A DNA stretch of 64,000 nucleotides, from positions 124,001 through 188,000 of the forward strand of contig JAFDYX010000026.1 in NCBI GenBank assembly GCA_018267215.1, in the 5' to 3' direction. The notes under the pieces were generated by a model. It did not search any database and was not told where the DNA came from. It saw only the letters and a list, made by a program, of their open reading frames with translations. The DNA is from Bacteroidota bacterium. Its GTDB lineage: Bacteria; Bacteroidota; Bacteroidia; Cytophagales; Cyclobacteriaceae. Of the stretch, positions 39,915 to 48,693 are shown one piece after another. The translations under genes were made by a program, and so were the position numbers. Every line of letters begins with the position of its first letter. The stretch's first letter is position 1.

Positions 39915-40790
39915 ATGAAAGCATTTATTTTCCCCGGGCAAGGTGCCCAGTTTACCGGCATGGGCAAAGAGCTTTATGCCGCCAACGAAAAAGCGAAGGC
40001 ACTATTTGAAACTGCAAATAAAATTCTGGGCTTCACTATTACCGACATCATGTTTACCGGATCGGCTGACGAGCTAAAACAAACCCGCGTAACCCAGCCT
40101 GCCGTTTTCATTCACTCGGTTATCGTAGCTGTAAGCAATATGTCGGAAAAGCCCGACATGGTAGCCGGCCATTCCTTGGGCGAGTTTTCATCTTTAGTAG
40201 TCAACGGTGCACTTTCATTTGAAGATGGTTTGAAGTTGGTAGCGGCACGGGCACAGGCCATGCAAAAAGCTTGCGAGCAAAACCCATCAACGATGGCGGC
40301 CATTTTAGGATTAGACGATAAAATAGTAGAAGAGATTTGTGCCAGCATCAAAGAGGAGGTGGTTGTTGCGGCCAATTTTAATTGCCCCGGTCAGTTGGTA
40401 ATATCGGGTTCGCTGAAGGGAATAGATATAGCATGCGAAAAAATGAAAGCAGCCGGAGCCAAGCGTGCTTTACCGCTGCAGGTGGGTGGAGCGTTTCATT
40501 CCCCGCTGATGGAGCCGGCTCGCGAAGAACTGGCGAAAGCAATACAGTCAACAAATTTTCAAAAACCTTTTTGCCCTGTCTATCAAAATGTAAATGCGTT
40601 GCCAAACAGTGAAGTGGCGGCCATCAAAGATAATCTGATTGCGCAGCTTACTGCCCCTGTTCGCTGGACACAGTCAGTACAAAAAATGGTAGCCGATGGA
40701 GCAACCACCTTTGTAGAATGTGGCCCCGGAAAAGTATTGCAAGGGCTGGTGAAAAAAATAGCACCCGCTGCGAACGCAGTCAGTTTGTAA
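39915..40790 (+). CDS. fabD: Malonyl-CoA:ACP transacylase
   Basis: Loads malonyl groups on acyl carrier protein for fatty acid synthesis; 291 residues. It has FIFPGQGAQFTGMG at the N-terminus, the catalytic serine in AGHSLGEFSSLV (about residue 89) and the catalytic histidine in GGAFHSPLM (about 197). ATG at 39915 is preferred over a TTG four codons earlier. Its 3' end overlaps the convergent folK gene by 11 bases. Confidence 0.96.
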   Translation: MKAFIFPGQGAQFTGMGKELYAANEKAKALFETANKILGFTITDIMFTGSADELKQTRVTQPAVFIHSVIVAVSNMSEKPDMVAGHSLGEFSSLVVNGALSFEDGLKLVAARAQAMQKACEQNPSTMAAILGLDDKIVEEICASIKEEVVVAANFNCPGQLVISGSLKGIDIACEKMKAAGAKRALPLQVGGAFHSPLMEPAREELAKAIQSTNFQKPFCPVYQNVNALPNSEVAAIKDNLIAQLTAPVRWTQSVQKMVADGATTFVECGPGKVLQGLVKKIAPAANAVSL

Positions 40791-41271
40791 AAAGCCTTAC
40801 CTCGGATTGATCTTTACATCTACTGAGAAGCTCTGCATTGCTAAGTTGGAGGAGCGGATGAATAAAGTCAGGATTGATTTCTGCCAAAGGAACTAATACA
40901 AACTTTCTTTCTGCCAGATAGGGGTGTGGCACGATAAGTTCTGAGTGGCTGCTGATTTCGTTTTTAAAATACAACACATCAATATCTATCGTTCGAGCTT
41001 CCCATTTTTTATTTCTTTCTCTACCCATCCTTTTTTCTGTTTCCTGTATGGTGTGCAATAGCTGAAGAGGAGTCAGCCTTGTGGCTACTTCAATAACGAT
41101 ATTTAAAAAATCGGGTTGATCGGTTTTTCCCCAGGCAGCCGTTTCATAGACAGACGATTTTTTTTTGATCGCACAAACAGGTGCAAGCAACTCCACGGCA
41201 AGCCGGAGGTTTTCCATCCGGTCGCCCAGATTACTTCCCAGTGAGAGGAACACAGGCTCAAAAGAATCCAT
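40780..41271 (-). CDS. folK: 6-hydroxymethyl-7,8-dihydropterin pyrophosphokinase
   Basis: Folate biosynthesis enzyme that transfers pyrophosphate from ATP to hydroxymethyldihydropterin; 163 residues. Motifs are VFLSLGSNLGDRMENL at the N-terminus and KKWEARTIDIDVLYF with the Mg-binding aspartates, followed by VPHPYLAERKFVLVPLAEI. ATG at 41271 is preferred to a TTG two codons upstream. The folE gene of the same pathway is about 27 kb away, so the genes are not clustered. Confidence 0.96.
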   Translation of the reverse strand: MDSFEPVFLSLGSNLGDRMENLRLAVELLAPVCAIKKKSSVYETAAWGKTDQPDFLNIVIEVATRLTPLQLLHTIQETEKRMGRERNKKWEARTIDIDVLYFKNEISSHSELIVPHPYLAERKFVLVPLAEINPDFIHPLLQLSNAELLSRCKDQSEVRLFTN

Positions 41272-41367
41272 TTCCAAAAATAATGAGTAGCGCCCACATC
41301 GGTAAAGGCAACCTTTGTCTTTCTTTCACGTATCGTTTTATTATTTTTGCCGACTAATCTTTTCACC

Positions 41368-43134
41368 ATGAATTTTTTTAAAACATTTTTAGCTTCCTGC
41401 CTGGGGTCGCTGGTAGCATTGATCGTGTTATCCGTTTTGCTGATTTCCCTTTTGTCTGCTATGGTGGCGGGTTTTAGTGATAAAGATCGGACAACCAGTG
41501 TATCTGATAACTCCGTTCTCAACCTGAAACTGGATGGGAACATTACCGAATTAGATGTAGATAACCCGCTGGAAGGCTTGCCCATTCCCGGTGCGGAAGA
41601 AGCAAGCATCGGATTGCTGCCGTTGAAACAGGCAATTGCGCATGCCAAAACCGATCCTGCCATCAAAGGTATTTATTTGGAAGTGTCTGTGTTTAGTGGT
41701 GGTTATGCTGTAGCCAAGGAGATCAGGGAGTCGCTGCTCGATTTTAAAAGTTCCGGAAAATGGATCGTTGCCTATAGCGAGGGGATGACAGAACCATCGT
41801 ACTACCTGGCTTCAACAGCAGATAAAATTTATCTCCATCCACAAGGAGAGGTTGAGTTCAACGGACTTGCCCTCGAGATTTCATTCTTCAAAAAAATGTT
41901 TGATAAACTGGAGATCAAGCCTGAGATTTTCCGTGTGGGCGATTTTAAGAGCGCAGTCGAACCGTTTTTCCTGACTCAAATGAGCGAGGCCAACCGCCTG
42001 CAGATGAGTGAGTGGATCAAAGGTATCAACCAAACGTTACTGCACGATGTGGCCGAGAGCCGCAAGATCAACGAAGCAGAACTGAAAAACATTTCTGATA
42101 AGATGTTAATCACAAGCCCTCAGGAAGCGATCAAATATCATTTGATTGATTCTCTTTTTTATTTCGATCAGGTGCAGGCTGAGATGCGCTCGCGGTTAAG
42201 TTTGTCCAAAAACGCAAAAATCAGTTTGGTAAAATATGGCAAGTATAAACGCAGCTTTACCAATACCTCTACTTCTAAAAATGAAATTGCCGTGATCGTA
42301 GCCGATGGTGACATCATGCCGGGCAAGGCCAAAGAAGGAACCATCGGGTCGGACACATTTACAGAAGAGTTGCGCAAGGCTCGCACCAACGAAAAAGTGA
42401 AAGCCATTGTGCTGCGCATCAACTCGCCAGGAGGAAGTGCGCTGGCTTCGGATGCCATGTGGCGCGAAGTAACGTTAGCGTCAAAAGAAAAACCGATCAT
42501 TGCCTCCATGAGCAACTATGCTGCCTCGGGCGGTTACTATCTGGCTATGGGTTGCGATTCCATTGTAGCCGAGCCCAATACGATCACCGGCTCTATCGGT
42601 GTGTTCAGTGTGCTGTTCGATCTCAGTAGTTTTCTCGACAAGAAAATTGGAATCACATTCGATGAAACCAAAACAGGTGAGGTGGGCAACATGACTACGT
42701 TTACCCGGCCGCTAACCGATATGGAGAAAACCATCTGGCAGAAAAAGACTAACGCTATTTACGAAGTCTTCACCGGCAAAGCAGCCCAAGGCAGAAGAAT
42801 GCCGGTAGAAAAATTGTTGAAGATTGCTTCCGGACGTGTGTGGATCGGAACGCAGGCAAAAGAAAATGGACTGGTAGATGTATTGGGAGGCTTCAATGAT
42901 GCCGTAGCTATTGCAGCCAAAAAAGCAGGAGTGGAAAAAGATTATAAACTCAGATTTTATCCGCACCAAAAATCATTCTTTGCACAATGGTTGCAGGATA
43001 TGGAAGACAATGCCCGGACTAAAATTTTAGAGCACGAACTTGGTGATAGCTATCAGACTTTTCAACAGGTAAAAAAAGTAAAAGACTATGCTGGTGTGCA
43101 AGCCCGTTTGCCATTTTCTCTTGAGTGGAAATAG
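41368..43134 (+). CDS. sppA: Signal peptide peptidase SppA, 67K type
   Basis: Membrane-anchored serine protease that degrades cleaved signal peptides; 588 residues with one N-terminal membrane segment. It has the two tandem S49 domains of the long form. The N-terminal one carries the catalytic lysine (in YLASTADKIYLHPQGEVEF). The C-terminal one carries the nucleophile serine (in YAASGGYYLAMGCD). The ATG at 41368 is preferred over a TTG seven codons upstream. It is divergent from folK. Confidence 0.95.
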   Translation: MNFFKTFLASCLGSLVALIVLSVLLISLLSAMVAGFSDKDRTTSVSDNSVLNLKLDGNITELDVDNPLEGLPIPGAEEASIGLLPLKQAIAHAKTDPAIKGIYLEVSVFSGGYAVAKEIRESLLDFKSSGKWIVAYSEGMTEPSYYLASTADKIYLHPQGEVEFNGLALEISFFKKMFDKLEIKPEIFRVGDFKSAVEPFFLTQMSEANRLQMSEWIKGINQTLLHDVAESRKINEAELKNISDKMLITSPQEAIKYHLIDSLFYFDQVQAEMRSRLSLSKNAKISLVKYGKYKRSFTNTSTSKNEIAVIVADGDIMPGKAKEGTIGSDTFTEELRKARTNEKVKAIVLRINSPGGSALASDAMWREVTLASKEKPIIASMSNYAASGGYYLAMGCDSIVAEPNTITGSIGVFSVLFDLSSFLDKKIGITFDETKTGEVGNMTTFTRPLTDMEKTIWQKKTNAIYEVFTGKAAQGRRMPVEKLLKIASGRVWIGTQAKENGLVDVLGGFNDAVAIAAKKAGVEKDYKLRFYPHQKSFFAQWLQDMEDNARTKILEHELGDSYQTFQQVKKVKDYAGVQARLPFSLEWK

Positions 43135-43673
43135 CCCAAAAAAAGTACCTACAAGCCACAGATCTCAACCTAAAATAAGGAGTTATTTGCCTTAAAATTT
43201 GGGTGTGAGATCAGGCTGAAAATGTAAAAAAATGGTGAAAAAGTAGCGTAATGTTTATGCCATAATTTTAACATTTTTACACTAATACTCTAATTTCCTG
43301 AAGATATGGTACATGACTTTTTGAGGTCAATTTTTATATCATCATCAGTCTTTACGGTAAAACTTTGTTAGCGATGTGTGGTTTTTCTTTGCTTTCTGTA
43401 CGGTTGTAATCTGCGAAGCATCGACATACAAAACCAGATGTAGGCGAATAGATGTTTTGTGCAAATCGCCATCCTTTCAAAACATAAAAGTTCGATGTAT
43501 TACATGAAATTTTGAGCTATAACTTGCTCTTTGTTTAGATAGTGTGCCCTATTGAGTGCGATAATATCTGTTTATCAGGAGCCTTAGAATTAACTTATTC
43601 CCTTGTTGATAGAGTAATGATGAGCAGAGTTCGGCAGTATCTTTTGATGCTTTTTTGAAATGGAAATAAAACA
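43135..43673. other. Long intergenic region with possible decayed ORF
   Basis: No intact gene is seen in this 539-base stretch. On the minus strand, 43345-43476 is open for 43 codons (ending TSLTKFYRKD and stop) but is preceded directly by a stop in frame and has no start codon, so it may be the remnant of a gene. Its family was not recognised. The rest is AT-rich without clear structure. Confidence 0.35.
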
Positions 43674-43703
43674 AAAAAGCCGCCTCGTTATGAAGCGGCT
43701 TTT
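43674..43703 (-). terminator. Intrinsic terminator of the small-peptide cluster
   Basis: The stem AAAAGCCGC / GCGGCTTTT (43675-43683 and 43695-43703, loop 11) is followed on the minus strand by a run of six T. It lies 26 bases after the stop of the last minus-strand small gene, which supports transcription of that cluster from right to left. Confidence 0.8.
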
Positions 43704-43729
43704 ATCCCATTTGTGAGATGAGGCCAGGT

Positions 43730-43879
43730 TTAGAATTGGTTGGTATCCTGTAGGGTAAACCCGTTTGAGGTGCTCTCCACTTTTGCTGATTGTTTGTTTT
43801 CTGTTTTATGGGCAGAGGCCAACGTAAACGAAAGCAAAGTAATGGCAGCAAGGGCAATGATGATAATTTTTGTTTTCAT
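43730..43879 (-). CDS. Small secreted peptide, 49 residues
   Basis: This short gene codes for a peptide with a basic start (MKTK), a hydrophobic core (IIIIALAAITLLSFTLA) and a likely signal peptidase I site after ASA. The mature part would be about 28 residues, polar, ending in LQDTNQF. It is not recognised. It follows two tandem 41-residue lipoprotein genes on the same strand with a 24-base gap, and an intrinsic terminator closes the group. Confidence 0.6.
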   Translation of the reverse strand: MKTKIIIIALAAITLLSFTLASAHKTENKQSAKVESTSNGFTLQDTNQF

Positions 43880-43903
43880 GGCTCTATGTGGTTTAAGATT
43901 TAT

Positions 43904-44029
43904 TTATTCTTTCATCCCAACTCCTATAGGGGAGTTATCTGTTTTGGGTTTCACTACTTCTTCTGTGCAAGAAGAGAAGGAGAGGCAAACAACAAAGGCA
44001 AGCAGGGCGATGTAGATAAATTTTTTCAT
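43904..44029 (-). CDS. 41-residue lipoprotein, tandem copy B
   Basis: Tiny lipoprotein with signal sequence and lipobox FSSC (Cys at residue 21). The mature part is 21 residues, CTEEVVKPKTDNSPIGVGM then KE. It is 39/41 identical to the neighbouring copy at 44083-44208, differing only at residues 4 (F/L) and 9 (L/M). Of 15 base differences, 13 are synonymous, which argues strongly that both copies are translated and under purifying selection. Function is unknown. Confidence 0.75.
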   Translation of the reverse strand: MKKFIYIALLAFVVCLSFSSCTEEVVKPKTDNSPIGVGMKE

Positions 44030-44082
44030 GATATTTTTAAGTTAGATGATTTTAAAGTTTTATTATTTTGAGATTTAAATTA

Positions 44083-44208
44083 TTATTCTTTCATTCCAAC
44101 TCCAATGGGGGAGTTGTCAGTTTTAGGTTTTACCACTTCTTCTGTGCAAGAAGAAAATGAAAGACAAACAACAAAGGCAAGCATAGCGATGTAGATAAGT
44201 TTTTTCAT
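44083..44208 (-). CDS. 41-residue lipoprotein, tandem copy A
   Basis: First of the tandem pair in transcription order, with the same lipobox FSSC and a mature part identical to copy B. The two starts are 179 bases apart and the gap of 53 bases between the genes is not conserved with the flanks. The protein would sit in a membrane as a lipidated 21-residue peptide. No family was recognised. It is divergent from the sensor kinase gene at 44324. Confidence 0.75.
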   Translation of the reverse strand: MKKLIYIAMLAFVVCLSFSSCTEEVVKPKTDNSPIGVGMKE

Positions 44209-44323
44209 AACTTTTTTAGATTTAGGTTTTGGTTGGTTTATAATTAATTATATTTCGTGCTTGGTAGCGAGATCAAAGGTCTGATCATTTTTTTTTCTAC
44301 ATTTACAAAACATTTTTTTAAAC

Positions 44324-46492
44324 TTGCGCCCGTACCTCTTTTTACAATTACTGACCGTTAGTTTTTTACTTACGATCAACAACCTGCCGGCTCAGGTAGA
44401 AAGCCGGATAGACTCTGCTAAAAAAATCCTTCAGTACGCCAAAGGCGATGAGCGATTTATGGTTTTGAACAAACTTTTTAAGTTGAGCAATACAAGCAAC
44501 TACGCGGAAGCCCTGCAATATGCCGAAGCGTATTATCAGTTAGCACTCTCGCATGGAGACAGCGCCAAGATTATTCAGGGTGGCCGCATGTGTGCTTACT
44601 CACTCATAGATTTAACGCGGTATGAAGAGGCATCTAAAATATTAACGTCCATTCTGGAAATTGCTGTGCGAAACCAGAACTCTAATCCTGAAATAAAGAA
44701 CCAGATCAAATTTATTTTAAACAATGCAGGGTTGGTAAATACCTATATAGGTAATTACGACAAGGCATTGGAGTATCATTTCAAGTCATTGGAAATAAGA
44801 GAAAAAGAAGGAGATAAAAGAGCTATAAGATATGCCTTAAATAATATTGGATTAGTTTACCACAACATAACTGATGATGAAAATGCTATCGTTTATTATT
44901 TAAAAGTGATTGCGTTATGCAAAGAACTTAAAGATTATACAAACATGGAAGGGGCTTATGTCAATATAGGTCTTTCATATAATCAAGTAGGTAAATTTCA
45001 GGATGCTATCAAATCATTTGATGAAGGGTTCAGGATATGTGGAGGCAAGTGCAGTGACAATATTATTAAAGAAGGATATGTGGGGCTGGGGTTTGCGTAT
45101 CTATCAAATGGGCAAAATGATTTGGCTAAAGAAAAATTTCTCAAGTCATTAGAAATTTCAAAAAAACAAAATGACGCCAGATACATTTGCGAGAACCTCT
45201 CATACTTAGGAAAAATCAGTTTGAATTTAAAAGAAGAAGATCATGCCGAGGCTTATTTTGCTGAAGCCCTCAAACTGGCCGAGGCGCACCATATTACTAA
45301 AGTGAAGATTACAGTTTATAAAGAGCTCTCAGAATATTATCGAAGCAAGAAAGACTATCAAAAATCTTTAGCCTATCAGAATAAGTACTCAATATTAAAA
45401 GATTCCGTATTTCGGGAAGGGTTAATTAAGAATATCGCCAGGGTGCAGACTAACTATGCAGAAAGAGAAAATATTAAGACCATTGCCGAGAAGAATCAAA
45501 CGGTAGCACTACAGAAAGAAGTTATTACAAGACAGCAGCGCCAATACTATTTTATTTTTGCCATAACCTGCCTGATCGTTTTGCTGGCAGCTTTACTGCT
45601 ATATTTTACCAAACGGCAACAAAAGATTAATCAAGAACTTTCTTTGGCAAAAAATATTATTGAAGATCAAAACCGCAAGCTGGAAGAAAAAGTAGTAGCT
45701 CGAACACAAGACCTGATCCGGTCTAATCAGGCTTTGCTGCAATCGAACGAAGATTTAGATTATTTTATTTACAAAACTTCGCACGACATACGCGGCCCGC
45801 TTGTAACAATGAAAGGCATGTGCAACATTGCCCACATGGATTTAAAAGACCAACTGGCTCTGAGCTATTTTTCAAAATTAGATTTAACTGTCGATCGCCT
45901 CAATATTATTTTAACTCGGCTGCAGATGGTAAACAACATCAATACTTCGATGTTAAAGGCCATACCCATTAATTTTAACATCATAATAGATGAAATCCAA
46001 TCATTCGAACAGAAAAAAGGATTACCGCCCCGCTTTCAATTCAGTTATGAAATCAAGCCTGAGTGTAAAGTGACATCTGATTATCTGTTGATAAAAACCT
46101 TATTAGAGAATTTGATTGACAACGCCATTAAATTTCATAATAATTCTGAACGGGTTGATCCTTTTGTAAAAATTTTGATTACCAGAGCAGGAGAAAATAC
46201 CAGAATTATTGTAGAGGATAATGGTATTGGTATAGACATACCCGACACCAAGGATATTTTTAAAATGTTTGTCAGGGCATCCGAGCGTTCAGAGATTGGC
46301 GGCTTAGGCCTATATCTGTCTAAATTGGCAACTGAAAAATTGGGTGGCACGATTACGTTGCAAAAAACTGATTCTAAAGGCTCAACATTTGAAGTCGTAT
46401 TTCCTTCAGTTTTACCACCTCACATTTCAATTGGGATAGCTCACAATAAATACCACACACAGCCCGATCAATCAGCTCCCTCGATTTTGTGA
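44324..46492 (+). CDS. TPR-repeat sensor histidine kinase
   Basis: Membrane sensor kinase of 722 residues. It has a signal peptide, about six tetratricopeptide repeats in the presumed periplasmic part (about 35-370), one membrane helix (about 405-427), a coiled coil and the kinase core. The H-box is KTSHDIRGPLVTM. The N-box is LLENLIDNAIKFHN, G1 is VEDNGIGIDIP and G2 is EIGGLGLYLSKLA. The start is TTG at 44324, immediately before the signal peptide; no ATG is available nearby. No response regulator gene is adjacent, so its partner is elsewhere. Confidence 0.92.
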   Translation: MRPYLFLQLLTVSFLLTINNLPAQVESRIDSAKKILQYAKGDERFMVLNKLFKLSNTSNYAEALQYAEAYYQLALSHGDSAKIIQGGRMCAYSLIDLTRYEEASKILTSILEIAVRNQNSNPEIKNQIKFILNNAGLVNTYIGNYDKALEYHFKSLEIREKEGDKRAIRYALNNIGLVYHNITDDENAIVYYLKVIALCKELKDYTNMEGAYVNIGLSYNQVGKFQDAIKSFDEGFRICGGKCSDNIIKEGYVGLGFAYLSNGQNDLAKEKFLKSLEISKKQNDARYICENLSYLGKISLNLKEEDHAEAYFAEALKLAEAHHITKVKITVYKELSEYYRSKKDYQKSLAYQNKYSILKDSVFREGLIKNIARVQTNYAERENIKTIAEKNQTVALQKEVITRQQRQYYFIFAITCLIVLLAALLLYFTKRQQKINQELSLAKNIIEDQNRKLEEKVVARTQDLIRSNQALLQSNEDLDYFIYKTSHDIRGPLVTMKGMCNIAHMDLKDQLALSYFSKLDLTVDRLNIILTRLQMVNNINTSMLKAIPINFNIIIDEIQSFEQKKGLPPRFQFSYEIKPECKVTSDYLLIKTLLENLIDNAIKFHNNSERVDPFVKILITRAGENTRIIVEDNGIGIDIPDTKDIFKMFVRASERSEIGGLGLYLSKLATEKLGGTITLQKTDSKGSTFEVVFPSVLPPHISIGIAHNKYHTQPDQSAPSIL

Positions 46493-46528
46493 TTTTCATT
46501 TCACATCTTTGCGTTTCTTTTAAACTAA

Positions 46529-48634
46529 ATGACTACAGATTACAAACGATATATGGTAACGGCAGCTTTGCCGTATGCTAACGGCCCCAAGCATGTTGGC
46601 CACCTGGCCGGGGCTTACTTGCCGGCAGATGTGTATGTTAGATACTTGAGACAGCAAGGCAAGAACGTCATTTTTGTGAGTGGCAGCGATGAGCATGGCA
46701 CAGCCATCCCTAATCAGGCGTTGAAAGAAAATACTACCCCTCAAACAATCATTGATAAATACCATGTGCTGATACGTGATTGCTTAGCTAAACTCGGTGT
46801 GTCGTTCGACATATACCACCGCACCAGCGAGCCAATCCATCATCAAACATCGCAAGAAATATTTTTAACGCTTTACAAAAAAGGATTGCTAACAGAAGAA
46901 ACTTCTGAGCAATACTTTGATGAGGAGGCTAACGCTTTTTTGGCAGACCGGTACATTATTGGCACATGCCCCAAGTGTGGCCACACAAATGCTTATGGAG
47001 ATCAATGCGAAAAATGTGGCTCAACACTAAGTCCCAAGGAATTGATCAACCCCCGTTCAACGCTGTCGGGGAAGCCACCCGTACTCAAGCCGACTAAACA
47101 CTGGTATTTGCCATTGCAACAATACGAACCTTGGTTGAAAGAGTGGATTTTAGAATCACATAAAAACGACTGGAAGCCCAACGTTTATGGCCAATGCAAA
47201 TCGTGGATAGATGCCGGGCTACAGCCTCGTGCTATGACACGCGACTTAGACTGGGGAATAAAAGTGCCACTGCCACATACCGAAGGAAAAGTACTTTACG
47301 TTTGGTTCGATGCACCGATTGGTTACATCTCAGCAACGCGTGCCTTGTTTAAAGAATTGAGTGAAGGAAAAAAAGAATTTGCAACTCCTCGGTCAGCTTT
47401 CAGTAACCCTCAAGTGGATGATTGGAAACCGTACTGGCAACACACTGATACCAAACTTGTACACTTTATCGGTAAGGACAATATTGTTTTCCATTGCCTT
47501 ATTTTTCCGATTATGCTTCATGCCTCGGGTGAATATATCGTGCCTGCCAATGTACCTGCCAATGAGTTTATGAATTTGGAAGGCGATAAAATGAGCACCA
47601 GTCGCGGATGGTCAATTGAAATGCATGAGTATTTGGAAGACTTCCCTACCAAGCCGGACGAACTGCGATATACCCTGCTCACTAACTTACCCGAAACCAA
47701 AGACAGCGAGTTTACCTGGAAAGATTTTCAGGCCAAGAACAACAATGAGTTGGTAGCCATTTTTGGCAATTTTGTAAACCGAGCGTTAGTGTTGACACAA
47801 AAACACTTTGAAAACCGAGTACCGGTTGCAGACACATGGCAAGAGGTTGACCGGAAAGTAATTGACGAATTAAAATTATTTCCGGAACGTATAGCTGAGT
47901 CAATTAAAGCCTATCGCTTTCGTGAAGCAACAGCATACTTGATTGACTTGGCCCGTTTGGGAAACAAATACCTAACCGAAACCGAACCGTGGAAATTAGC
48001 AAAAACCGATTTACCCAGGGTGGGCGCAGTTTTAAATCTGGCCTTGCAGATTGCGGCAAATCTTTCCATTGTTGCTGAACCTTTCTTGCCCTTCACCTCA
48101 AAAAAATTAAGTGAGGTGTTGAATTTCTCTTCAAAGAATTGGAGCGATGCGGGAAACCCTTCGTTACTAAAAGCTAATCATCAATTAGGTGAGGCAAAAC
48201 TGCTTTTTGAAAAAATGGAAGACGAGGTAATTGAAAATCAATTAAAAAAACTGAATGATAAAAAGAAGGGAATGGAACTTGCCGCTACACCTGCTGAACC
48301 TGCCAAGCCCGAAGTGTCGTTCGATGAATTTTCTAAAATGGATATCCGCATAGCTAAAATTTTGAAAGCAGAGCGCGTAGAAAAATCAAAAAAGCTTTTA
48401 AAACTTCAAGTGGACACCGGCATGGATGTGCGCACGGTGATGAGCGGCATTGCCGAGTATTTTACTCCCGAAGAAATGATTGGCAAGCAAGTAACCATTT
48501 TGGTAAATCTTGCTCCAAGAAAAATAATGGGCGTGGAATCGCAAGGAATGATTTTAATGGCATCTGATAAAGATGGGAAATTGAGAATGTTGCAGCCCTC
48601 GGAAGCAGTTGCGCAAGGATCGAAAGTAAGTTAG
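46529..48634 (+). CDS. metG: Methionyl-tRNA synthetase
   Basis: Class I synthetase of 701 residues. The HIGH-type motif is KHVGHLAGAYLPAD and the KMSKS-type motif is GDKMSTSRG. A zinc knuckle has CPKCGHTNAYGDQCEKCG. The C-terminal region (about 590-701) is the tRNA-binding domain with MDIRIAKILKAERVEKSKKL. The fused C-terminal domain makes it the long bacterial form. Confidence 0.98.
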   Translation: MTTDYKRYMVTAALPYANGPKHVGHLAGAYLPADVYVRYLRQQGKNVIFVSGSDEHGTAIPNQALKENTTPQTIIDKYHVLIRDCLAKLGVSFDIYHRTSEPIHHQTSQEIFLTLYKKGLLTEETSEQYFDEEANAFLADRYIIGTCPKCGHTNAYGDQCEKCGSTLSPKELINPRSTLSGKPPVLKPTKHWYLPLQQYEPWLKEWILESHKNDWKPNVYGQCKSWIDAGLQPRAMTRDLDWGIKVPLPHTEGKVLYVWFDAPIGYISATRALFKELSEGKKEFATPRSAFSNPQVDDWKPYWQHTDTKLVHFIGKDNIVFHCLIFPIMLHASGEYIVPANVPANEFMNLEGDKMSTSRGWSIEMHEYLEDFPTKPDELRYTLLTNLPETKDSEFTWKDFQAKNNNELVAIFGNFVNRALVLTQKHFENRVPVADTWQEVDRKVIDELKLFPERIAESIKAYRFREATAYLIDLARLGNKYLTETEPWKLAKTDLPRVGAVLNLALQIAANLSIVAEPFLPFTSKKLSEVLNFSSKNWSDAGNPSLLKANHQLGEAKLLFEKMEDEVIENQLKKLNDKKKGMELAATPAEPAKPEVSFDEFSKMDIRIAKILKAERVEKSKKLLKLQVDTGMDVRTVMSGIAEYFTPEEMIGKQVTILVNLAPRKIMGVESQGMILMASDKDGKLRMLQPSEAVAQGSKVS

Positions 48635-48693
48635 AAGGAATAATAGACGAATAATAGAATACAACTAAGTTCAATCATTGAATAGTTAAGAGA

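Noticed and set aside
43740-44071. Two plus-strand ORFs of about 92 codons in the gap after sppA
   Set aside because: They are antisense to the three small minus-strand genes, whose signal peptides, synonymous substitution pattern and terminator identify the true coding strand.
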